This document shows, one piece after another, positions 55,840 to 64,000 of a DNA stretch of 64,000 bases; position 1 is the first letter of the stretch; every line of letters begins with the position of its first letter. The notes beneath the pieces are model-generated. The model was not told where the DNA came from. It made no database searches and was given only the letters and a program-made list of their open reading frames with translations. The stretch is from Phycisphaerae bacterium (GTDB lineage: Bacteria; Planctomycetota; Phycisphaerae; UBA1845; Fen-1342). The stretch is taken from NCBI GenBank assembly GCA_028279405.1, contig JANQNU010000064.1:106013-170012 (forward strand). Direction: 5' to 3'. A program made the translations under genes and the position numbers.

Positions 55840-56451
55840 CTATTGTGGCGACGGATCTTCAGCAGTGTTGAACACGCCGATCGTGCTGATCGAGATCGTC
55901 ATGTTTTGCAGCCGGTCTCGCAAGGCGACCATTCCCTTGCGAAGCAGCTTGCCAACCATCGCTTCCGACTTGCCCAGCCGCGCAGCGATCTTCGCATGCG
56001 ACAGCCCCTCGAACCGCGAAAGCTCGAGCACCTCGCGCAGATCGCCCGGCAACGCCGCAATCGCAACCCGCAGGGCATCCACCGATTCCCGCGCGCGGAT
56101 GATCCGACTCGGCGTATGACGGTCTTGCTGCTTCTCTTGAAGCATCTCGAGACAATCGGTGTCCGGCTCGACCGAGCGACCACGCTTCAACCGACGCTCA
56201 GCGCGAACGACGTTCAACAGAATCGAGCGCGCTGCCTTCGTCAGCCAGCGCTCCCAATCCTTGACCGAGTTCGCCGGCGTCTTGTACGCGTCCAGCGCGA
56301 CTTCCTGCAGGATATCTGCGGCGGAGGTCGTGGTCTGCGAGCGCGAGGGCAAGCCTCGTTCGATGAACCGCGTGAGCCGCGCCTGGTTGCGATGCAGCGC
56401 TTCAGCAACCTCCGCAGTCCACGCGCTGGATGAAAGACCCTGCACGTCCAT
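55840..56451 (-). CDS. ECF sigma factor (module 4)
   Basis: 203 residues. Region 2: QTTTSAADILQEVALDAYKT and DWERWLTKAARSILLNVVRA. Region 4: LREVLELSRFEGLSHAKIAA with the HTH LGKSEAMVGKLLRKGMVAL. The ribosome site is GGAG a few nt before the ATG. A TATAAT lies 40 nt upstream. Unlike modules 1 and 2, the gene does not overlap its kinase. Confidence 0.87.
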   Translation of the reverse strand: MDVQGLSSSAWTAEVAEALHRNQARLTRFIERGLPSRSQTTTSAADILQEVALDAYKTPANSVKDWERWLTKAARSILLNVVRAERRLKRGRSVEPDTDCLEMLQEKQQDRHTPSRIIRARESVDALRVAIAALPGDLREVLELSRFEGLSHAKIAARLGKSEAMVGKLLRKGMVALRDRLQNMTISISTIGVFNTAEDPSPQ

Positions 56452-56490
56452 GGCTCCGACTCCCCCCCTCTCTCAAGTACAACGCAAGCG

Positions 56491-56496
56491 ATTATA
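56491..56496 (-). promoter_or_regulatory. -10 element of the module 4 sigma gene
   Basis: GCTATAATCG on the minus strand, ending 39 nt before the ATG at 56451. No convincing -35 is seen at 17 nt. Confidence 0.5.
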
Positions 56497-58511
56497 GCGA
56501 GACTTCGTGATTTTTGGATGAGGGATTCGAAAGATGCCGATGTGGATTGCGCGCACAAACCAAGCAGCGACAGCCGCGACACCGACCCAGAGACACTCGT
56601 CGTCGGCCGATCACCCGCTGAACAACAACAGATTGGTGCTTGAAGTTGCCAATCTTCTCGTATGGTTGGCAATCTAGTGATTTTGCGTGACGGCGCCTAG
56701 CATGCAACCACGAAGTTTGTCGAGTTTTTTCTGCCGTTTTTCGATTTTGTGGTTCGGGTCGGCGCGCCGACGGTGCCTGAATAGATAGAGGGCCGGGCTT
56801 GCCGGTTCGCCTGCCAACCCTTGCAACGCAGGCGACCATCGGCTGGACGGATCCTCCCAGGCGGTTCAGGTGTGGCTTGCCGCGTTGCCGCTCGTGTTAT
56901 TTGGAGTGGAGTGGTGAGATGATCCAGACGCGACGAGCTTCCGTCCTTAGCGACGCGCCTGCGTCGGCTGGAGGCCGTTGCCGTTTCTGGTCAAGTAGAT
57001 GTACACCCCCCGACAGTGTACGGCCAGTGTGGCATTGACCGGACGGCACGGCCACCTTTGTTGACGAATCACGACGCCACGTGCTCGACAACGCCGGCGT
57101 CGAAAAAAAGCTGGACCACGTCGATCGTGGGCGCTCTCTGCGCCCGCACGGCGAACCAGATAGACGGCAGCTTCTTCGGCTACCGATTATCGGGCCCACT
57201 CTTGGAAGCACGCACGGGTGCAGGCCCGTTTTCGGTAGTCGGTGCCAATGGTTTGGTGCCACTAGGTGCTGTGGCTGTGGCGCTGACACCCGGCGCTGCA
57301 AAGCCTCAAAGGCCGCTGCCGCCGCCCGATAGCGGATGTCCTTCGCGCACTCGCTCGCGCGCTGGGCATGCCCGGGAATACCGGCGGCGCGGCCGTCTTT
57401 TTGACTCGAACCCGTCGCAGGACCGCGATGGGAAGACGCTGGGACGGACTCCACGCCATTGCGCGCGGAGCACCTTGGGAACGCTGGCAACCTGCGGGAT
57501 CCGTAGGTCGCCGAGATTCGAGCCCTGACGCGATGCGGTTCCGTCCGTCGACCAACCCTGGCGGCGGAATCGCGCGAGGCCGTCGCCGTCGCCGGCAGGA
57601 TTACTGTCGTTGTTGTTGAGCGCCGACGACAGCCCTGTCGGGCCACCGGCGGCACGGCCATCGGGACTAACCCTGCTCGAAGCCTCAGGACTGAGAGCAG
57701 GTGACCATAACGCCCGGCCACCGAGCGGTCGGACTCGGTGGGCCGGGAGGAACATCGGCGCACCACGCGGGGGCGCCGTCTCAAGACATGATGTGAATCG
57801 TTCTGGAACACCCGGGGCCACGTGATCTCTCGCGTTCGACGCCGGGCCACCTCGCGCGACCCGGTGTGAGCGGTTTGAGCGATTTTGTCATAGGAGGAGT
57901 GGTCAATCACGCCGAACAGACGAGCGATGAGCACGGCGCGCCGGCTGGCGCCGAGCTGGCGCGCGAACAAACTTACCTTCCTGCGTCGTCCTCGACCGAC
58001 GTCCGGCAGGCGGCAGCCTTGGGACAACCAGCCGCTGCACGGCAACGTGGTTCGTTGTGCGGGCAGGAGTGAGCGAAGGGACCAAACCCACGTCGTAGGC
58101 CTCTCGGCGTACCGGGCTGTGGCCGGGAACCGCGGCGTGGGTGAGGCCCTTCAACCATATCCCATTTTTGTCGCGCGGGTTATGGTGCCCGCGCGCTCTT
58201 GCGCAGGGTTCCCTGGGGCGGCTACCGGTCTGGACGTCACGACGATCTGCGAGCGGCGCGTCGGTCGATGATCCATGCGGGTGGTTCCACGGTTGATCTC
58301 GGTCGTTGGTCGGCGCCGGTCGGCGAGTGGAGCGGAACGCGCCACCGGCACTTGACTTGCGGTCCGATATCGCCTGGACCTTAGGGGACCCGGTCGGGCG
58401 CTTGAGAACGCCGACGGTCCGAGGAACACGCGCCTCGGTCGTCGGCTTCTTTCTTGCGCCCCCCAGATTTCGCCGGCACTTCGATGATCATCGGCCGACG
58501 ACAACCCGCCC
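56497..58511. other. About 2 kb without a convincing gene
   Basis: Frames are open on both strands (up to 382 codons at 56897-58045, minus), but all are rich in Arg/Ser/Pro, lack ribosome sites and have no family motifs. Notable elements are an inverted repeat TTGCCAA/TTGGCAA (56646-56672) and a terminator-like repeat CGGGCC...GGCCCG followed by TTTT (57191-57232). It may be decayed coding DNA. Confidence 0.4.
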
Positions 58512-59990
58512 TTAGTTGGGATCCGTCGGATCGTCGACGATGATGATACCCGGCGCAACTGAGACATGGTCGGCGAGCAGGTCACCCGGGTTGGAGTCGA
58601 TGTACGCAAACAGGAAGTAGGTGCCGGGCGCCAGCGAGTTCGTCACCTGAAACGCGAACGAGTCCTGAACGCCGTCCGCGCTGGCGTCACGGTCTGCCAG
58701 AATCTCGATCTCGGCGTTGTCCGTCTCCGTGCCTTCCGCGGGCATGTTGTCATCGTCGAGCGTCAGTCGAATCAATGCGTCTTCGCCCGGATCATCATCT
58801 CGCCACTGGATGTTGATGAAAGCGCCCGACATGACGGTCGTCGTTGTGGCAGGCATCTGCAGCGCGATCAGCGGCTGATTCGCCGAGCTTCGCCGGAACA
58901 GCAAACCCGCGGCCTCGACAGTCTCAGGGGTCCCCGTACCGTCAAACGATACCAGGAACACGCGGTAGATCCCGTCGTCCACCGCCGTGCCGCCCGAATC
59001 GTCGCCGTCCCAATCGAACGTATCCGACTCCGTGCCCGCTTCGATCAACCGTTGCGACAAAATGGTCATCTCGTTGCCGTTCGCGTGGTTGTCATCGGTA
59101 TCGATCTTGAGATCGACCAGTACGTCGTCTGCCTGATCGATATCGAACGCGATCTCGAACGGATCGTCCGTTGTCAGGAACGACGCGTCTTCCGCCGGCT
59201 CGGTGACGGCGAGCATGCCGGTCGGCGTCTCGTCCTCCGGCTCGGGGACGGTGATGCGGCCGTCCGCCACGAACGTCTGCTCCGCGTTCACGCCGTCGTT
59301 GACCCGCGCCACCACCCGGTACGTGCCCGCATCAACAGCGTTGCCGTCCTGCCCGGTGCCGTCCCATGCAAGTTGATCGTCCGCACTGGTTTCCCCCAAC
59401 GATCGTTCGGCAATCACCACTTCATTGTTGTTGTCGTTGTCATCGTCCGGATCCACGAGAATGACGACGCGCCCGTTGCCCTCGGCGTCCGCTCCGGACC
59501 ACATGACGTCAACCGTTCCATCCTGCATCAGTTCCGTGTCTTCGCTCGGCGCCGCGAAGGTAAACGTCGGCGTCGCGTCGATCGTAACCCGGCCGGTGCC
59601 GGTGTCTTCGCGAAAGCTCTCGCCTGCCTCGATCCGTGCCCGTATCGAATACACGCCGGCGCCGAATCCCGTGGTGTCCCAGGTGACTGTGCGCGTAGAG
59701 AGCACACCGTCGACGGCGACACCGGCCGCGATCGTCGTTGTTGTCAGGTCGTCCAGTGATTCCACAAAGACCGTTGCCGACCCGGCCATCCCGGTCTCGT
59801 TGACCGCGCTCCACCGCACGGTAACGGCCGTTCCCGCCGCAATCGACGTGTTTGTCGTCGGCTGCTCGACAGTGACCGCGAGCGTCGTGCGCCCGGAAAC
59901 CCCGTCCCCGTTGTTGTTGCCGCCCATCTGCGGGCAGCCCGCGAGAATCAACCCGATCAACAGCGCGACGCTAGCCAAACCGATACGCAT
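58512..59990 (-). CDS. Lipoprotein with tandem Ig-like domains
   Basis: 492 residues. The signal peptide ends in a lipobox (LLIGLILAGC-PQ). AAGGAACTGTC before the ATG is the ribosome site. Four Ig-like beta domains follow, each starting with a pattern such as VTVEQPTTNTSIAAGTAVTV or LAVTEPAEDASFLTT and containing Asp-rich loops (DPDDDNDNNNE, DTDDNHANGNE, DDDNMPAEG) likely to bind calcium. Each repeat also has WDGTGQDGNAVDAGTYRV-type segments. It is probably a surface lipoprotein with a binding or spacer role; function is unknown. Confidence 0.88.
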   Translation of the reverse strand: MRIGLASVALLIGLILAGCPQMGGNNNGDGVSGRTTLAVTVEQPTTNTSIAAGTAVTVRWSAVNETGMAGSATVFVESLDDLTTTTIAAGVAVDGVLSTRTVTWDTTGFGAGVYSIRARIEAGESFREDTGTGRVTIDATPTFTFAAPSEDTELMQDGTVDVMWSGADAEGNGRVVILVDPDDDNDNNNEVVIAERSLGETSADDQLAWDGTGQDGNAVDAGTYRVVARVNDGVNAEQTFVADGRITVPEPEDETPTGMLAVTEPAEDASFLTTDDPFEIAFDIDQADDVLVDLKIDTDDNHANGNEMTILSQRLIEAGTESDTFDWDGDDSGGTAVDDGIYRVFLVSFDGTGTPETVEAAGLLFRRSSANQPLIALQMPATTTTVMSGAFINIQWRDDDPGEDALIRLTLDDDNMPAEGTETDNAEIEILADRDASADGVQDSFAFQVTNSLAPGTYFLFAYIDSNPGDLLADHVSVAPGIIIVDDPTDPN

Positions 59991-60158
59991 GACAGTTCCT
60001 TGTCTCGAATAGCAACGGCTGTTCCAGCCGCGTCGAATCGGACTCCATTGACGGAGCCCCGATAACCTATCGGCGGCCGCGGGCCCGCCGCTACAATGGT
60101 ACCTCAGCCAATTATTTGGCCCGCCGATTGACCGTCAAGCGGGCGGAAGGAGCGTTGC

Positions 60159-60455
60159 ATGTCCAAGTGCCCGGATTGCGGTGGTGAATACTTCGAAGAC
60201 GGCGAAGTGCACGTCCCCGGTCTCGGCCGGGTCATGATCGTGCCGCGCTATCTGGGGTGGTTTCGCAAGGCCATGGGGGTTGGTGCGCCGGTGCGCGCCC
60301 GGGCTTGTCGACAGTGCGGACGCCTCGAACAGTACGTCGACCCCCAGAAACTCAAGAAAATCGCCGACGACGGCGAGACCCGCTGCCGCAAATGTCGCCA
60401 AATCCTCCGCGGCATCACCACCCCCGTCTGCCCAGAGTGCGGCGAGGCGATCTGA
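60159..60455 (+). CDS. Small double zinc-ribbon protein
   Basis: 98 residues, ATG with GGAAGGAGCG upstream. Four CxxC motifs make two zinc ribbons: CPDCG at residue 4 with CRQCG near 50, and CRKCR near 76 with CPECG near 91. Between them is a hydrophobic/aromatic region (MIVPRYLGWFRKAMGV). It is likely a cytoplasmic zinc-binding protein, perhaps nucleic-acid or protein binding. There are no coupled neighbours. Confidence 0.88.
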   Translation: MSKCPDCGGEYFEDGEVHVPGLGRVMIVPRYLGWFRKAMGVGAPVRARACRQCGRLEQYVDPQKLKKIADDGETRCRKCRQILRGITTPVCPECGEAI

Positions 60456-60704
60456 GCGCCTGCCGACTCCGTTGGGCACACGTGGCGCGATCTGCGTGCC
60501 AAAACCAGTGGCTAACGCGAGGACGGGATTGCGTCCGGTGGGTGAGTCGATACACTCCGTGCGGTTTGGCGCTTCTCGCGAGGGCGCAGCGGTACGGGGG
60601 CGACCCTGATCAGGGTCGGCGGATGTTCGTCCTCATTAATCGTGGGTATGGCGCGGGGACCGATGTCCACGCGAAAACGGTCTGATTGATAGGAAGAGGA
60701 AGTC

Positions 60705-61256
60705 ATGAAAACAACAATTTTCACTCTGTCGGGACTCCTGGGGGCCCTGGTGCTCTCCAGCGGGTGCAGCGTCGGCGGCGCTGCGTCCACCGGCTTCAGC
60801 ATCTTCAAGAACACGAAGGCCAACCAGCTCGGCGTGCGCATCTGGGTCGACGGCCAGGAAGCCAAACGCAACGAGCTCAAGCAGGCCGCCACCGGCTACT
60901 CCCGCTGGAAGATCAAGAACGCCGTATCGACCGGTCCGACCCTCAAGTTCGACTTCAAGAAACCCGATGCCCTCGGCCGGATCAGCAACATTACGCTCTC
61001 GATCTACCAGAAGCACGAGGCCGAATACTCGGATCACGCCGAGTTCACCGTCTTTGCGCGCGATATGACGCCCGGCGGACAGATGAAACCCAACGTGGAC
61101 TACAACCTCAGCAGTCCCGGGTCCGGGTTCAAGGTCATCGACTGGCAAGGCGGCGAGGTCGGCGGCGTCACGCTCAAGCCCGGGTGGAAGTACATGATGG
61201 TCTTCACCGTCAAGGCCGACGACAGCGAGAGCGCCCAGATCTTCTTCGAGACCTAA
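60705..61256 (+). CDS. Small lipoprotein of unknown function
   Basis: 183 residues, ATG with AGGAAGAGGAAGTC upstream. A lipobox ends the signal peptide (LGALVLSSGC-SV). The mature part is lysine-rich and beta-type: TKANQLGVRIWVDGQEAKRN, GRISNITLSIYQKHEAEYSD and GWKYMMVFTVKADDSESA. No domain is recognised. A perfect palindrome 28 nt after the stop may end its transcript. Confidence 0.85.
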   Translation: MKTTIFTLSGLLGALVLSSGCSVGGAASTGFSIFKNTKANQLGVRIWVDGQEAKRNELKQAATGYSRWKIKNAVSTGPTLKFDFKKPDALGRISNITLSIYQKHEAEYSDHAEFTVFARDMTPGGQMKPNVDYNLSSPGSGFKVIDWQGGEVGGVTLKPGWKYMMVFTVKADDSESAQIFFET

Positions 61257-61284
61257 TCAGCATCAACTACACCGCGTGCCGATG

Positions 61285-61307
61285 CCCCACCCCAGCTTGG
61301 GGTGGGG
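61285..61307. repeat. Perfect 10-bp hairpin, possible terminator
   Basis: CCCCACCCCA, loop GCT, TGGGGTGGGG, 28 nt after the lipoprotein stop. A related hairpin (CCCCACCCT / AGGGTGGGG) lies at about 61602-61628. No T-run follows, so it may be a repeat element rather than a classical terminator. Confidence 0.75.
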
Positions 61308-61328
61308 ACCCATACTTTCAACACAAAC

Positions 61329-61537
61329 GAGCCCCTCGCGCAAGCAAGGGGGATCAAGCTCCTTTTGTGAGGCCTGTGTCTACGCCATAGGCCCCGGCGC
61401 GAAACAGACCCTCCACGCAACGAGCCCCGAGCGCAAGCGAGGGGGGAGCAAGCTCCCTTTGCGAGGCAAGCGTCTACGCCGCTTGCCCCGGCGCGAATCG
61501 TCACCTCACAACACGAGCCCCGAGCGCAAGCGAGGGG
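61329..61537. repeat. Three copies of a GAGCCCC...AAGC..GGGG palindromic element
   Basis: Copies begin at about 61330, 61422 and 61515. Each has GAGCCCC, a GCGCAAGC-type centre and GAGGGG or AAGGGG arms. Two are followed by AAGCTCC...TTGTGAGG or AAGCTCCC...TTGCGAGG, so the unit is about 90 nt. Such short palindromic elements are common in planctomycete intergenic DNA and are often mistaken for genes. Confidence 0.75.
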
Positions 61538-61549
61538 ATCTGACACGCC

Positions 61550-61737
61550 CGGTCGGGTGGCACTGGCGGCTTGCCCGCCTGTGTTCAGAACGCGGGTTTC
61601 ATAGGTGCCCCACCCTTCCAGGGTGGGGACTGATGGACTTGCGAGAGTGTGCGGTCGGGTGGCACCGGCGGCTTGCCCGCCAGTGTTTGGAGCGTAGTTG
61701 CGACTACGCGCAGGGTGGGGCGGGCGTCTCGCCCGCC
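61550..61737. repeat. Direct repeats and hairpins between lipoprotein and dsbD
   Basis: A 37-nt unit beginning CGGTCGGGTGGCAC occurs at 61550-61586 and 61653-61689, with a GGCGG/CCGCC hairpin inside. Then come GCGTAGT/ACTACGC (61692-61709) and GGCGGGCG-TCT-CGCCCGCC (61719-61737). The whole block 61285-61737 is a mosaic of palindromic repeats with no gene. Confidence 0.7.
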
Positions 61738-61765
61738 ATCGACCCGTCGCTTGCTTGCCGTTCCG

Positions 61766-64000
61766 CTATCGCGATGCGATCCCGCGAACTTGCTTTCGTC
61801 GGTGCGATACGAGGTCGGACGGGTCGGCGGTCGACTTTCCAGCCTTCTTCACCGCCTCGAGCACGATCGATTGCGTGAGTGTTTCCGGCAGGATGATCTT
61901 GTCTTCCGGACGTCCGGCGGGGTAGACGATGTTGAGCGGCACACCGGAGCGGCCGTTCGCGTTCAGCTCTTCCTGAATCGCGGCATCTCGCTTCGTGAAG
62001 TCTGCCTTGATCGCGACCACGCCCAATTCGTCAAACGTTCGGACGACGTCGGCGCGGTTCAACGCGATCGCTTTGTTGGCGTTACAGGTGATGCACCATT
62101 TCGCAGTGTAGTCAATGTACACCGTATAGCCTTCTTCGGATAGTGCCACCGGGTCGTACTCTTTCCAGGAATGCCATTCCGCGGCGTGCGACGGCTTGGC
62201 GTACAGCCAGTGGCTGCCATACCAGCCGACGATCAACACGACGATACCGGTCGCCCACGTACTATAAAAGCGCGCCGTCGACGCGGACAGCTTGATCCGT
62301 CCGACGAGCCAGCAAACCCAGCCGACGACGACCAGGAAGATCAGCGTGGCGCTGAACGCGCTTGCCTGCTCGACGATATCTTTCAGGAACGTCAGCAACC
62401 ATGCCACGACCAGGAGCATGACGAAGCCAACGCTCTGCTTGAACGTCACCATCCACGGACCGGGCTTCGGCATGGCCTTCAGCCATTTCGGAAACGCGGT
62501 CAGTAACAAGTACGGGAACGCGAGGCCGGCACCGACGGTCATGATCCCAATGAAACCCACCCATGCCGGAACGGCCAGCAAGGCACCGATCGCGCCGCCC
62601 AGCAAAGGCGCCAGGCAGGGTGTCGCGAGTAGTGTCGCGAACACACCGTTGAGCAGCGCACCGCCGAACCCTTCCTTTGTACTGGCCTCAGCGGCCGTGT
62701 TCATCGCGGCCCCGGGCGCATGAATCTCGAACACACCCAGCATGCTCAGGCCAAACGCCAGCAGTACGGCGCACATTGCGATGACGAACGCAGGCGATTG
62801 CATCATGCCGCCCCAGGCGCCGCCGAAGAATGCGACCGCGACCGCGATCGGCACGAAGCTGAGCATGACGCCCAGGGAGTAGACCAGCCCGAGTTGGAAG
62901 ACGCGCGCGGGGTGCTCGCCGGCTTGGTTGACGAAACCCAGAATCTTGAGCGAGATCACCGGCAGCACGCACGGCATCACATTGAGGATGATCCCGCCGG
63001 CAAACAGCGCCAGGAAGAGCAACAGCCAGCCGACCAGACCCTCAGGCGCTTTGCCGCCGCCGGAAGCGCCCGTGCCGCTCGATTCTGCCATTGCCGGAAA
63101 CGTCCCGGCGGCAACTGCGGATTGATTCGCCGGAACGATCTCGAACGCCGCTGTACCGGCCGCCATCATCGGCGAAAAACAAGTGCCGTCATCCGTGCAC
63201 GACTGGTACTCGACCAGGACCCGGAACGTCGCCGAGCCCGGGTCGGCATCCTCCACTACGCTAAACGGCACGTGAATGACGACCTCGCCGGACTGCTCGC
63301 GCACTTTGCCGACGTACTCCATCTCGCGTACATGGGCCCGCGGCCACTGTTGCGTTCCGAGCTCGACGCCATCCGGTGCGCTGATCCACAGTTGGGTTGC
63401 CACCAGGTCGTCGTTGCCCGGGTCGCGATCCTGGATGTGTTTGCCTTCTTCGACCTGAATGACGGCGGCGAACGTACCAGTGCCCCCGACCGGGACGCGT
63501 GTGTGAGAGACCGCGAGTCGGCTGCCGACGATATGCTCGGCGTCCGCCAACCGCGCGACCGCGTTCTCCGTGGCATTCTCGACGACGTCCGCGTTGGCCG
63601 CCTGCGCATCGTCTGCGATCGGCAACTCGAGTGCCGCCGTCGCCTCGACGGGCACACACGCTTCCTTGCACGCGAGCCCGCTGATCGTCGCGGACAGCGT
63701 GACGGAGCCGCGCGCCGCTGCAGATTTCGGCACCGTAACCGAGCCGAGCACGAGGAACGTCTCCTCGTGGCCCAGGTATTCGATGCCGGCGCTCTCTTCC
63801 AGCGTCGGAGGCGGAAACCGCCATTCGCCGACCGCGACTTCGGTGCCTTCGGCCTCGACCGTGATGGTCGTTGGCAGGCCCGGACCGATCAACACTGGAT
63901 CATAGACATGCCAACCGTCCGCGACTGTTATTCGGACTACGATCGGCGTCGAAATTCCGGGCTGCAGGGCGGACCGTCCCGCAAGCAGCTCGGCCTCGAA
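61766..64000 (-). CDS. dsbD: DsbD-type thiol:disulfide interchange protein (5' end cut off)
   Basis: 745 codons are visible; the frame is open to the window edge (begins FEAELLAGRSALQPGISTP), so the start and signal peptide lie outside. Two N-terminal DsbD-alpha-like beta regions contain LACKEACVPVEAT. A membrane domain of eight helices has the cysteines in NVMPCVLPVISLK and LLATPCLAPLLG. The C-terminal thioredoxin domain has the active site AKWCITCNANK (CxxC). It passes electrons from cytoplasmic thioredoxin to periplasmic proteins, for example for cytochrome c maturation or disulfide repair. It is a full three-part DsbD apart from the missing N-terminus. Confidence 0.93.
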   Translation of the reverse strand, partial: FEAELLAGRSALQPGISTPIVVRITVADGWHVYDPVLIGPGLPTTITVEAEGTEVAVGEWRFPPPTLEESAGIEYLGHEETFLVLGSVTVPKSAAARGSVTLSATISGLACKEACVPVEATAALELPIADDAQAANADVVENATENAVARLADAEHIVGSRLAVSHTRVPVGGTGTFAAVIQVEEGKHIQDRDPGNDDLVATQLWISAPDGVELGTQQWPRAHVREMEYVGKVREQSGEVVIHVPFSVVEDADPGSATFRVLVEYQSCTDDGTCFSPMMAAGTAAFEIVPANQSAVAAGTFPAMAESSGTGASGGGKAPEGLVGWLLLFLALFAGGIILNVMPCVLPVISLKILGFVNQAGEHPARVFQLGLVYSLGVMLSFVPIAVAVAFFGGAWGGMMQSPAFVIAMCAVLLAFGLSMLGVFEIHAPGAAMNTAAEASTKEGFGGALLNGVFATLLATPCLAPLLGGAIGALLAVPAWVGFIGIMTVGAGLAFPYLLLTAFPKWLKAMPKPGPWMVTFKQSVGFVMLLVVAWLLTFLKDIVEQASAFSATLIFLVVVGWVCWLVGRIKLSASTARFYSTWATGIVVLIVGWYGSHWLYAKPSHAAEWHSWKEYDPVALSEEGYTVYIDYTAKWCITCNANKAIALNRADVVRTFDELGVVAIKADFTKRDAAIQEELNANGRSGVPLNIVYPAGRPEDKIILPETLTQSIVLEAVKKAGKSTADPSDLVSHRRKQVRGIASR

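Noticed and set aside
56897..58045. 382-codon open frame on the minus strand
   Set aside because: Arg/Ser/Pro-rich throughout, no ribosome site, no motif, no signal peptide; typical of a chance frame in GC-rich DNA.
61276..61878. 200-codon frame through the repeat block
   Set aside because: Translation of palindromic repeats (TSPERKRG-type peptides); a known source of false genes in planctomycetes.

Overview
The window is about 64 kb of GC-rich DNA with the genetic style of the phylum Planctomycetota. The indicators are several secreted proteins ending in PEP-CTERM sorting tails, a dockerin-type secreted protein, four ECF sigma factor plus Ser/Thr kinase pairs, very large beta-helix and tail-fibre-like surface proteins, and intergenic palindromic repeats. 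No rRNA, tRNA, CRISPR array, insertion sequence or phage module was seen. Both edges cut a gene: a secreted protein on the left, a DsbD-type protein on the right.

Layout. 0-10.4 kb (minus strand): secreted and PEP-CTERM proteins, a secreted esterase, and a COG0523 (CobW-type) GTPase translationally coupled to a cysteine-rich unknown protein. 10.5-17 kb (minus): a tightly overlapping run of Fur-family regulator, DUF58 protein, transglutaminase-like membrane protein, MoxR ATPase and a permease, with palindromic Fur/Zur-type boxes over the regulator's promoter. A MerC-like membrane protein lies divergently at 17.4 kb. The same kind of box occurs as a pair in front of the HAF-repeat PEP-CTERM gene at 10.2 kb. 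19-26.6 kb (plus): a five-gene run of a DUF1989 protein, two class-C beta-lactamase-fold serine hydrolases, an S41 peptidase and an erythromycin-esterase-like protein. 26.8-56.5 kb: four sigma/kinase modules interleaved with large exported proteins. These are two related S74-domain proteins (one with RCC1 repeats), an animal-type heme peroxidase lipoprotein, and a 1,554-residue lipoprotein that joins calcium-binding repeats, a segment resembling the pore domain of anthrax protective antigen, and a C-terminal beta-helix. 56.5-64 kb: about 2 kb with no convincing gene, an Ig-like lipoprotein, a zinc-ribbon protein, a small lipoprotein, a block of palindromic repeats, and dsbD.

How the parts may work together. 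The three largest exported proteins (starts at 26807, 38643 and 41792) share an upstream element: an A-tract, CGTTCACC, exactly 16 nt, then CG(T/C)T, placed 71-76 nt before each start codon. This looks like an ECF-type promoter, and all three genes lie beside ECF/kinase modules, so a small regulon of surface proteins is the most interesting hypothesis here. A second theme is metal (probably zinc) homeostasis: COG0523 GTPase, Fur/Zur-like regulator, MerC-like protein, permease and shared operators. All functional statements come from motif recognition by eye; no database search was run.
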